From Ophiobolus disseminans (lineage: Eukaryota > Ascomycota > Dothideomycetes > Pleosporales > Phaeosphaeriaceae), in contig MU006216.1 in the NCBI GenBank assembly GCA_010093685.1, positions 2,722,487 to 2,786,486 of the forward strand: DNA of 64,000 nucleotides, written 5' to 3'. The notes beneath the pieces are model-generated. The model ran no database searches and was not told where the DNA came from. It was given only the letters and a program-made list of their open reading frames with translations. The position numbers were made by a program, and so were the translations under genes. Shown here one piece after another: positions 22,015-31,578 of this stretch (positions within the stretch are counted from its first letter, which is position 1; every line of letters starts with the position of its first letter).

Positions 22015-23564
22015 GGCCTTAGAGCGGAGATTATCGTCAATGATCAGCCACTTCGGGAGTACGAGGATTCTGACGCTGCGACTGTGCCGAAGGTTATCAC
22101 TCGCTATGTCGAAGCGCTATCAGGCGCGGAGTTCGCCATAAGATACACCTTCAACCGAGCACTACCGATTGGCAAAAGTGTAGCGATGTCTATCTTTTTC
22201 GATGGGATATTCGTCACAAAAGTTTATACGCGCCCTTTAAGCCTCAATCCCATAGTGCATGGACACGATACTGAATTGACTTCTTCGGATACTAAATCTC
22301 AGCCAACAAAAAGAACCTCGAGATAGAACGTGCGACCCTCAAAGCAGTAGAGTTGATCGGAAACATCACGATAAGCTTTCAGTTGGGTACGATTGGAAGA
22401 CCGATCGAGGCGACGGCATCAGCATTCGTACGGAAGGACCAATCGATCTTAGACATGATGTTGAAGGGCGAAGCAAAGTCACTCCAGATTGGGTCTGTTA
22501 TCCTTACATCCCAACACAAGACTATGGTCTAGAACATCATTACTAATGATGCGCAGAGGTGGAGCGACTCTACCGACGTCCGATATACCCGTCCGCCCCT
22601 CTTTCACGAGCGATGCGCCGCCATTCGCCACATTCACCTTCAAATATCGCACACGTGGTACGCATTACTTGCAGTATCTACAAGCACACCCTAATTTTCT
22701 GACTTCCAAACAGCCAATCTCCAAGCCCTCGGTATCATACCGCGCGAGCCGACATAAGCACCTTTATTTGGTGCCCAAGCAAAGGCACTCAACTTCGTGC
22801 CACCACCTAAGCTTTCCAAGGCCAAGCAGCCATCATCACTTGCATTCCAACTTCCCAACTCAGCACCACCCTCAGCACCACCCTCAGCACCAGCACTCAG
22901 ACCAAACCCAGCTCCATCCTCTGGGTCAGCGCTCCGACCAAACCCAGCTCCATCGTCCGCGTCATCGCTCCGATCGAACCCAGCGCCCCAACCAGAGCCA
23001 ACAGTCAAGGTCGAAACACGCCAACCCTCGCCCCCAGCGCCGCCCACCGAACCTGAACCTCCATCAACAGTAAAATTCGAACCACGTCAACCCTCCGCAC
23101 CATGCCAACCCTCAACCCCAGCACCGCCCACCAAACCAGCACCTCCCCCCAAACCCTCCCCGGCCCGGATATTCCCGCTCCACCCCTCCCCACCCCCCAC
23201 CAGCGCCCTCACGAAACCCGAAATAATCGCCATGATATCCGCCCACCGCGCCAACGTGACTAGTCTCGAAAATCAGAGCCAGAAGAGCTTGCTCGGGCTA
23301 CTGAAATATCACGAGGTAAGTTGTGATTTGCGAGTACGGCTTGTGATGTTGAGCTGTAGAACTAATGGGTTGTAGGATGTAGATGCTGAGAAGGCGCGCG
23401 AACGGGAAGAGGATGAAGAGTTGAGGAGGGTGGTTAAGAGGGAGAGGAACGATGGTGGTGGGGAGGTGGGGGATGGGAACTTGGGTGGGTGTGGGGATGG
23501 GGGTGGGAAGAAGAGGAAAGGAGGGGGTAATGTGGGGAGGGAGGTAATTGTGTTGGATGATTAG
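22015..23564 (+). pseudogene. DUF7918-type copy 5, start lost and in-frame stop
   Basis: The domain reads GLRAEIIVNDQPLREYEDSD, TRYVEALSGAEFAIRYTF and FFDGIFVTK, but no in-frame ATG precedes it. The 5' donor of the first intron is gone, although the acceptor before NKKNLEIERA is recognisable. Later blocks (LKAVELIGNITISFQ, KGEAKSLQ, FATFTFKYRTR, ANLQALGIIPREP) follow the family exon pattern. A TAA then interrupts at about 22755, and the frame reopens through a Pro-rich repeat region and PEIIAMISAHRANV to LLKYHE. An intron (GTAAGT..TTGTAG) leads to the last exon, with a Gly-rich stretch, KKRKGGG and the end REVIVLDD. The TAA is consistent with CAA or a similar codon mutated by C-to-T. Confidence 0.65.
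22857..22990 (+). repeat. minisatellite in the Pro-rich region of copy 5
   Basis: Tandem units of roughly 36 bp read as (A/S)LR(P/S)NPAPSS(G/A)S three times, preceded by a shorter CCTCAGCACCAC triplication. The units keep the family reading frame. This region is missing or much shorter in copies 1 and 2. Confidence 0.75.
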
Positions 23565-23772
23565 GAGCTGGGTGAGTAGCACAGAGAGGGAAAAGGAATT
23601 AAAGCTTGGAGAAATGAGAAAGTGATGAAGACCAGGCGAGGTGAAGGATAGGACAGATAGACCATCTTCTTTAGCGAAGATCGGGAGAGATCATATAGGA
23701 AATTTCGAGATCAATCTACCATCTCACCCTACTTCACCCCCCATCCCCTCCTCCCTCCCTTCCACTCCATCC

Positions 23773-25155
23773 CTACCATCTCCCCTCCCCCTCCGCCACA
23801 GCCGTCGGCGTCGCATACGCACTACTCCAGCTCGCCTCATACTTGCTACTCCCCAAAATCGTCAAACTCTTCGTATCCCTATAACTCGCGCTCGTAACCA
23901 CGCTGCTCACCACCCACGTGCTCCAGGGCACATGCGTGGTGACGCCGACCGCGGGACCAACGGATACGGGCGTAGTTTCGGGCCATGCGCCGGACCAGAC
24001 GGTGGGGCCGGGGATGGTGTAGGATGTTGCACAGGGGGTTGTGGATGTTAGGGGTTTTTTGGTTTCGGTGGAACAGTATACCTTGGGGGTGGTTAGTGTT
24101 GGTCATGGCTTACTTTCACTACCCTTCTCCTTTAATTGCAAGAGTTTGGAAGGAAATTGAGTAGGATGGAAAGAGAGGAATAGAAAGTGGGGGAAAGGGG
24201 ATGAAGAACGTACGTTATGCACAACACCCGGATCCTCATGACTATACGCGCCTGGGAAACTAACACCCTCTGGTAGTTCGACAGCGCCGTCGCCCGTGAC
24301 TTCGATTTGCACACAGTCCGGGTAGAATTGTGCGCCGCGCCGGGGATTGACGGTGTAGGAGACGTCGCCTTCGTGCAGGGCGATCATTTCGGCGCGGATT
24401 AGGTAGCTATCAACACACCAATATCAGCGACACATCCCCAGCAACCAATCTTTTAAGCAAAAGAAAATGGAAATGGCAATCAGGATACGTACTGTCCAGC
24501 CTTCAAGTCCTTCGGCACGCGGACATTCATGTGTCCGAATTTCTTAGCTATATCGGATGTCGTGGACCATTTTCCTGCTGCGGGGAAAGGGTTGCTTTCG
24601 TATTTGCCTGAGTGCCAGAGCTTGACGAAGGAATTTTCTGTGGGGGGGTCGGGGGAGATGTATATAAGTGATGGGCCTGTGGTTTCATTAGTTATACAAT
24701 GAGTAGGTGTCTCGGGAAATCTCTTACCGTGATGGCTCTTGTCGATTACATCGTCCGTGTCGTTGCGCCAGTCATGGTGCCTATCGTCAACCAATATCAG
24801 TATTGTAGGATGTGAACGTGAGACGGCGGTACGCACCAGTCGAATGTCAGGTTGTCCCCAGGAACGACTTTGATAGTATCGCGGGCCTGGATGTCGCCCA
24901 AGACATTGCAGCGAAGATCAATGGAACTCAGATCCTTGACGGGCGAGTTGTTGTATCCGCCCTTTCCAGGCGCACCGTTGTATGCCGGGATGCGGATGCC
25001 CTTGAAGGTACCTTGGTCCACGCCGTTGACATAGACGCCCTGATTACTATTAAAACCTACTCAATACCGACCACAATCTTTCTTACCCAGATGAACGTAT
25101 GCGCAGCAGCTTGGCCCGCGAGAATTGAAAGTGCGATGGCCAAAGAGCGAGCCAT
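23773..25155 (-). CDS. AA9 lytic polysaccharide monooxygenase (secreted, copper)
   Basis: Six exons (25155-25087, 25039-24837, 24780-24728, 24676-24493, 24406-24214, 24081-23773), all junctions in frame, give 336 residues. The signal peptide MARSLAIALSILAGQAAA is followed by HTFIWG, so the mature protein starts with the copper-binding His1. Other AA9 marks are the exon-junction DW, the second copper His in DKSHHG, the LIYISPDP strand, HYLIRAEMIALH, and the axial Tyr in QFYPDCVQIEV. The enzyme oxidatively cleaves cellulose or related glucans outside the cell. There is no cellulose-binding module; the ~100-residue C-terminal extension is Thr/Ser/Val-rich and of unknown role. The copper-protein gene at 26185-27058 lies upstream on the same strand. 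Confidence 0.93.
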
Positions 25156-26184
25156 ATTGGAGAAACTGGAGTGAATGGATGCGAATCGAGCGATGAGCGA
25201 AACACAGATACAAATCCAAGCACAAGAGAAACCTCACCGCAGCCCAAAGCCCCTATATAACCCCCCTCCCCCACGAGGTGCAAAGAGCCATATCCATCAC
25301 GCAAGCCCTGCAAAGTGGCTGTTGTATTGCGATCCAATATACCCGATCGGCTCCATATTGGCACTCTAATTGTCGGCTTAGGAAAACCACGCGACGCCAT
25401 GCAAGTCTGTGATCGGCAGCGGGAACATCGGGGTTGCTTCCGGGGGATTGGAGGGCGCAGGGCGGGTAAGGTTTTCTGGAAGATGTTTCTTGAGGCTGAG
25501 GAGTACGGGGATGAGTGTGGTGGTTGGTGCGGTTGGATATTACTACTAGCTCCGCGGAAGTAACACGAGAGGCCTAGAGATTAGCGATTTCGATATCTAA
25601 CAATCATGATGTTTGGCGCCTGTATTGAACTTGAGGGTATGCATATAATATGCGTGGACAGTTGGTCGGGTGTCGCTGACAAACCTTGGAACCTGTGTGG
25701 TTGATGGAGGAAGGAGGGATGGTGCACACGTACTTTGCCCGTAGGACGTTGCATGCGGCAAGAGGTTCATGTCGTGACTCGATAGGTTGAGGTGGCGACC
25801 ACGAACTATACCTTGCAGCTGTGTTGATGACTGTGATGAGGTGGAGTGTGAGGAGACGACAGCTGAAGATCTCAGTGAAGGCGCGGTGCTAGCGTCAGTA
25901 GGTAGGACGTTATTGTTCGAAAAAGTAAGCCACACCACTCACATCGCACTCAAATGAAAACGCCATTTGGTCAAAAGTCCGATCTCTAGGATTCGATTCT
26001 AATTTTTACTACTACAACAAAACCTCAATCCCACAGATACACGTGGGATGAATAACGGTATAATGCTTAACGCCAGCCTTAAAGTCACCCACCACCCCAG
26101 CGTCAGACCTATCAAAAGCCCCAATCGTCGTCGCCATTACTCTTACGTTGCCTCAAAGGTATTCCACATTCCATCGATTCCAGT
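25156..26184. other. intergenic between two secreted-protein genes
   Basis: About 1 kb holding the AA9 promoter and the 3' flank of the cupredoxin gene. No coding features recognised. Confidence 0.45.
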
Positions 26185-27058
26185 TTACATCAGTCCAGGG
26201 AATCCGCCAAAGTTGTTGACAGCGGCGTTGGCGGGGAAGGAGTTCATGCCGCACAGGCAGCTGCAGCTGCACGCCTGGCCGGCACCGTCTTGTCCTGCGC
26301 CGGCGATGACGGTGGCGGTCGCGAGGCCACCAGCGGCGATGGTGCCCGAGGCAGGGGGTGTAGCGATGGCTTGTCCAGCGCCGCCGCCGCCTGCGACGAC
26401 GGTAACTGTTGTGGCGATGGCTTGGGCGTTGGGGTCGATGGACTGGAGGTTTCCTGGGACGAGGCCGGTGCCGTTTGTGCTGACGGCGAGTTGCTTGAAT
26501 TGGGCCATTGTCTTGTCGCCGGAGAGGGCGGCGTTGACGGAGAAGACCATGCCCTTTCCGCAGTGGATGCCGTTTTGTTGTTTGCAGTAGAACCCTTGGG
26601 ATGTGTTAGTGTTGAATATTTACGTCGTGATGGATGTGACTTACAGAGTGGCTCGGTCGTCTCAACGGTCATGTTCCATGTGACACCGGCCTTGCCCTCG
26701 GGGTTGGGCATGAAGCCCGAGTCCATTCCTCCCTCCATCTTCCTGCATGGCTCGGCGAATGTGGACTGGGTGGCGGTGTGGTTCTTCTGCATGAAGATGA
26801 ATTGGACCATGTCACCGACAGCTGCGGTGATTGACTCTGGTGTGTAGCCTAGGAATGGTGCCATTCCAGTTGCGACGGGCTTTAGGCCACCAACGACGAC
26901 CTGCGATTGTCAGTTTGAGCTCGGAGTCGAACAGTAGGTGTACGAACAGTATGTGTCGCTGCTCCTGCGACTGCGGCGGCCTTCAACTCCATGACCTTCA
27001 TGTCGCCCTGGGCGGCGACCACGCTGGCCGCGACGGATAGTGCTGCGAAGTACTTCAT
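26185..27058 (-). CDS. secreted cupredoxin-domain protein
   Basis: Three exons (27058-26948, 26900-26645, 26594-26185) give 258 residues. The signal peptide MKYFAALSVAASVVAAQG is followed by a THTVVVGG strand, restored exactly at the first junction. The cupredoxin domain has PESITAAVGDMVQFIF and four plausible copper ligands: His in KNHTATQS, Cys in FYCKQ, His in IHCGKG and Met in GKGMVF. The C-terminal half is Ala/Gly/Thr-rich and ends with a Cys cluster (CSCSCLCG). This is the family often annotated as extracellular serine-rich or plastocyanin-like proteins in ascomycetes; some are cell-wall linked and stress induced. No convincing GPI signal is visible. Neighbouring AA9 is also a secreted copper protein. 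Confidence 0.88.
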
Positions 27059-27894
27059 TATGACTAAAGTTTGTTGTAGGGGTAGTTTCGTGTCGTAAAA
27101 AGTTCGAGTCGAATAAAAGAATGTAAGTGCCTGCACTGCAAGACAATAGAATGTACGGTAGAAGATTTAAAGGATCGAAAGGCACTACGAGGGCCGGCTC
27201 GGACAGTAATACGATGAAGAGAAAAGACGACGGGAACGAGAGTGGAGCACCGGGACGTTATGAGGCAGGACGATGATACGGAAAACTGTATGCCTGGGAC
27301 ATCCGCAGCTTAAATCCACGCATGAAATTGAACAGTCACAGGGGCGGCAAGCAGGCCGTACATACGGCGAAACATTACACCCCTAACACTGGGCATGCAC
27401 CCCTAGAAACAGGTACACGTCTGCAAATATCGACAGTTTTTGGCTGCGCACTTACGGGATCGTATTATTGGCGAGGTGGGCTGAAGCCTGCAGTGTAGGA
27501 GAAGGGTTCGAGGTTGTCGCGGAAGTGTCGCAGATCTGTCTCGCTTCGCGCTCCAACGCGCCCAAAGCAGCAACCCAAGCAGATCCAAGCAGACCCAAGC
27601 TCTTAACATGGTCATAACATAGCCACGTAACCAGTGGGGATGCCTGAACAGAGAGGCTGGAAGGAAGTGAGCCGCATGAAGAATCGGTAGCCGTTCATCT
27701 CGCAGCCTGGGCTTCCGAGCGTTGTGAGGCACGAACTGTTGGCGGGACTTTAGCGCCCCACGCCACAAGAGGTTGCGCGCGCCTCATTGGTTACATGCAG
27801 TGACAGTCAAGCCACGATGTTTCTGTTGGTTTTCGAAATGGTGTTGGACTTTGCGGCCTTCAACTGTACGGCGGTGAAGCGTGTTGGCATGAAA
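27059..27894. other. intergenic
   Basis: About 840 bp. A reverse open frame at 27403-27768 is Arg/Leu-rich without conserved features; I do not accept it as a gene. Confidence 0.45.
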
Positions 27895-28658
27895 CTATTG
27901 CTTTGGTGCGTCTTTTAGCGCTTGTTGCTGCCCGGCGTGCAGTCCCGTGTAGTATCCAGCATAGTACCACGACATCATGATGTTCTTCAGGTTCTCATCT
28001 TGTACTGTCACTAGTCAGCCGTTTCCTGTCAATGTTTCTGCAGATCGTGTGGGTCGGACCACCGCCTGCCACTTCGGAGACATACCTGATCCGAGAATAG
28101 CCTGTGGCATGGCAGATGTAAGAGCCCCGTCTTGGGCAGCTGGATTCTCGAGGCTGCCCGGTTTGTTCTCTTGCTGCTCGGAAGGTCTGGGTTCCTATGT
28201 CGTGTCAGACAGGGTTCGGTACTCGAGTGGCACTGCTCATCCGTACCTGGTGTTGGGCCTCTGCTTGGGACACGGGGGTAACGGTCTGATCGCCATTCGT
28301 TTCCACGTGGGTCATTTCGGTATCCTCCTGATCCGCTAGCTCATTCGGCTGTGCGGTTCCAGGTGTGGTGTCAGTCTCTTCGATGTACTCTCCGTAGTCC
28401 CTAGAATGGTCAACATCAGGCTTGGAAGACAAGTGACGCACGTACTCTCGCAAATCTTTCAGCTCCTTTGCACTCAGCGCGTCTTCCAATCTCTTTCCAG
28501 ACTTGTGGATGCTGTGATACTTCTACGAAATGTCAACTCGAGTCGATGGAACAAGTTGCTCAACCTGCCTCATACTCCTTCACGGCATCATTCCAAGAGT
28601 CGAGCAGGTACTTGTCGTCCCATGCATTGGGGTTACTCATGTCGACTCCAGGTGCCAT
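27895..28658 (-). CDS. smn1: survival motor neuron (SMN) orthologue
   Basis: Four exons (28658-28569, 28522-28247, 28194-28086, 27998-27895) give 192 residues. Two diagnostic ends are present. The N-terminus has the Gemin2-binding pattern AWDDKYLLDSWNDAVKEYEKYHS. The C-terminus has the YG-box oligomerisation helix SWYYAGYYTGLHAGQQQ. The middle is short and acidic with no Tudor domain, as in other fungal SMN proteins. SMN with Gemin2 assembles Sm proteins onto spliceosomal snRNAs. The first intron appears to be of the rare GC-AG class (GAG|GCAGGT..CGTAG|AAG): it is the only join that keeps the conserved EYE-KYHS. The gene diverges from NOP15 across 297 bp. Confidence 0.88.
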
Positions 28659-28955
28659 TGTGCTGTGCTCGGGCGAGGAGACCAGTGACTGTAGGTATTG
28701 ATGTTGAGAGTAACGAGCTTGCAGGGCTTAATTTTCACGTGAGGATATACAGGAGTAGCTGAGACGTGCCGTTCAGTACATTTGAGGTCGTGGTGGGTGG
28801 AGTTGATCACGCTGGTAGGCTGGCTTGGCACGCCGTTGCTAGCGCCAAAAAGTTCCAAAAGTTCGAGGGCCGAGCTCCATCTGTAAACTTTTCCTCGCAA
28901 AACACCCAAATCGACCGCCATTCGTGACCAAACAGACGCGCACTCACAATTTACA
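28659..28955. promoter_or_regulatory. shared upstream region of SMN and NOP15
   Basis: The start codons of the reverse-strand SMN gene (28658) and the forward-strand NOP15 gene (28956) are 297 bp apart, so both promoters and leaders must fit here. I cannot assign individual elements with confidence. Confidence 0.6.
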
Positions 28956-30778
28956 ATGGCCGCCGACGATACCAAGGGCAAAAAGCGCAAGGGTTTGTTA
29001 CTGCCCATTCCAATGCCTGTCTATCCTCACTCACCTTTTCACAGGCGCACCGGCCGCTGCGCCCAAAGCGAAGAAACCCAGGAACTCGGATGACGTCGCT
29101 ACCAAGACTGTTCCTGCGAAAGCTGCTAAGGCAGTCACTGCGCCTACTGAGTCAAAGCCGGTGAAAACCAGGCCCTCGCGCAAAGTAGTCGCCGACGAAG
29201 CTATTGTTACTGAGCCCGCCGAGGTCGTCGTGAAGCCAAAGAGAGGCAAGAAGAGCATAGCCACCATTGACGATCCTAAGGTCATTGAGGCTATCCAGGA
29301 GGCACTACCAGCCCAAGAAAAGCCCAAGAAGGGCAAAAAGGCCAAGGTCGCAGTGGTAGAATCAACGCTGGTGGTGGAGGCACCCGCTGTCGAGGCACCC
29401 AAGGAGAAGGTCACCAAGGCGAAGAAGGGCAAGAAGGCCGACGCTGCCCCCGTCGAGGACGACGCGACGGCTGGAGCGCAAGAGGAGGCCCCGGTGAAGA
29501 AGTCAAAGAAGGCCAAGGTCAGCAAGAAGCAGGCAGAGCCTGTAGAGGAGGTTGCTGAGGTGGAAGATGTCCCAGAAGAAGTCGAGGGTGATGTGGATGA
29601 AGATGACCAGACGGCTGCACTCTTGGCCGGCTTCGAGAGCGACGACGAGGCAGACCCCGAAGAGGACAACGACTTCGAGGACGGCGCTGTTGCTCCCAAG
29701 GTCTCCAAGAAGGACCAGACGGCGCTCGAGAAGGCCCTCAAGAGCTCAAAGTCAAACGAGCCTGGCGTGGTCTACATTGGGTGCGTATTCACAAGTGTCA
29801 TACACTCGAACCAGCTAACAGTCATCCAGTCGCGTCCCTAGAGGCTTCTTCGAGGCCGAGATGAAGAAGTACTTCTCCCAGTTCGGCCGCGTGAACCGCG
29901 TCCGTCTCTCGCGCAACAAGCAGACGGGTGCCTCCAAGCACTACGCCTTCGTCGAGTTTGCCTCATCCGAGGTCGCGGATATAGTCGCGCGTACTATGAA
30001 CAACTATTTGCTATTTGGTCACATCCTCAAGTGCCACCTGATCCCGACCGAGCAGGTCCACCCCGACCTGTTCAAGGGCGCCGGCCAGCGCTTCAAGGTC
30101 GATCCGCGCAACAAGAAGGCCGGTCTGCAGATGGAGCGTGGCGTCGATCGCGCACAGTGGGAAAAGCGCGTCGTGAAGGAGAACAAGCGACGCAAGGGCC
30201 AGAGCAAGGCGCTGTTGGAGGAATTTGGCTACGAATACGACGCGCCGGCCGTCAAAGGAGTCGACAGCGTTCCCAAGCAATTGGAGAACGGCGACGCGCA
30301 GTACGAGATTGCAGATACGCCCGTTGAGGAGACACCAGTTGAGGCAGCGCCCGTCCCGGAGACCCTAATTGAGGAAGCCCTCGTCAAAGCAAAACGCGGC
30401 AAGAAATCCGCAAAGCCCATCGCCGACATTCAGCCCACACCCACTGAACCCACCCCGGCCGCCCCCGAAAAGAAAACCCGCAAAATCTCCAAACCCAAAG
30501 TCGCCATCGAAGCCGACGTCCAAGCCGAAATCGCCGCCGCCGTCGCACCCACACCCGAGAAAAAGCCCAAGAAAGAAAAGAAGCGCAAATCGGACGTAGC
30601 GCTCGAGACGACTACTACCACTACTACGACCACGGTGGTAGAAGCTCCTGTCGCGGAACTTAAGCCCAAGAGTAAGAGGGCGAAGAAGGAAGTAGCTGCG
30701 CCTGCGGCAATTGTGGAGGAGGAAGTCGTTGTGGAGAAAGTTGTGAAGGCGAAGAAGGCGAAAAAGGTGAAGGCTTGA
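28956..30778 (+). CDS. NOP15: Nop15/NIFK-like nucleolar RRM protein
   Basis: Three exons (28956-28992, 29045-29780, 29830-30778) give 573 residues. A single RRM lies at about residues 253-335: VVYIGRVPRGFFEAEMKKYF as RNP2, and KHYAFVEFASSEVA as RNP1, with FSQFGRVNRVRLSRN between. This pattern is specific for Nop15 (human NIFK), which binds the ITS2 region of pre-rRNA and is needed for 60S subunit maturation. The second intron sits inside the RNP2 strand and its removal restores IGRVPRG. The RRM is flanked by very long Lys/Ala/Glu tails with repeated KRGKKS/KKGKK motifs, making the protein much larger than yeast Nop15 (about 220 residues). These tails are typical nucleolar low-complexity sequence. 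Confidence 0.92.
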
Positions 30779-31578
30779 GTGCGAGGTAGGGGATGGGGAG
30801 GTGGGGTGGTGTGTGGATATAGACGGGTGTAGTTTCAGTGAGATGGGATGCCGAGATGCGTGGACGTGGGTGTGAAAATTCTGAAATGTTAACCATTAGT
30901 GATGTGTCTACTCCACTTGATGTTGATTGTGGATGTAGATATATACAGCCCACACTATCCCATCCCATCCCATCAGAAGCTCCACGCTCCACTGCACATA
31001 TATATCCATGTCTACCACGTATCCGCGTCATATCTTCTCCACCCCCTCCCTCCCTCCATCTACCCATCCAAAAGAAAGAAAAACAACCCCAAATAAGATA
31101 CCCACATACTTCCTACCTTTCTTTTCTCCCGCCCACATCCCATATCAACAGTATAATATAGCATACCGTGTCTATCCTCACCCACACACACCCATCCTCT
31201 CTCTCTCTCTCACTCTCCCATTCTCTCAAACGAAAAGAGAGTGAAAATATTCCGCCACACTATTCAAGCATGTATAAATTTAAACGCCCGAGAGGTGAAC
31301 ATTTAAGGTTTTGGCGGGGGATGCCCAGAGTATAACCTTATTCAAGATATGTCTTCCTCTGATATCGCTCATCCCTCCACCACAAAGAAGCCACCTGCTT
31401 CTCAAGATAAGCATCTCACCTCCTCCAAAATCAATAAATCAATCGTACTTTAATTAAAACTAGTGGGGAATCGAATCAGTTATAACAATTTCTCTTCATT
31501 TCAATTGCCATCATCTAATCTAAACACTCATTCCCCCAATCCCCACATCAACACCACCTTCGTCCCCCATCAAAGTCT
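30779..31578. other. intergenic between convergent genes, pyrimidine-rich
   Basis: 800 bp of 3' flanks for NOP15 and SEC23. It is rich in CCCT/TCCC on the forward strand and contains a short CT microsatellite. No genes. Confidence 0.5.
31197..31210. repeat. (CT)7 microsatellite
   Basis: Uninterrupted CT dinucleotides within a pyrimidine-rich 3' flank. Confidence 0.85.

Noticed and set aside
22857..22990. Possible CRISPR-like repeat array
   Set aside because: Repeats are contiguous coding units without spacers, and the host is a eukaryote.
22489..23073. 194-codon forward frame rich in His, Gln and Ser
   Set aside because: It crosses an intron and reads the Pro-rich repeat of DUF7918 copy 5 in the wrong frame.
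29031..29741. 236-codon Ser/Thr-rich reverse open frame
   Set aside because: Antisense shadow of the Lys/Ala-rich NOP15 exon; Lys and Glu codons read backwards give Ser/Leu/Phe runs.
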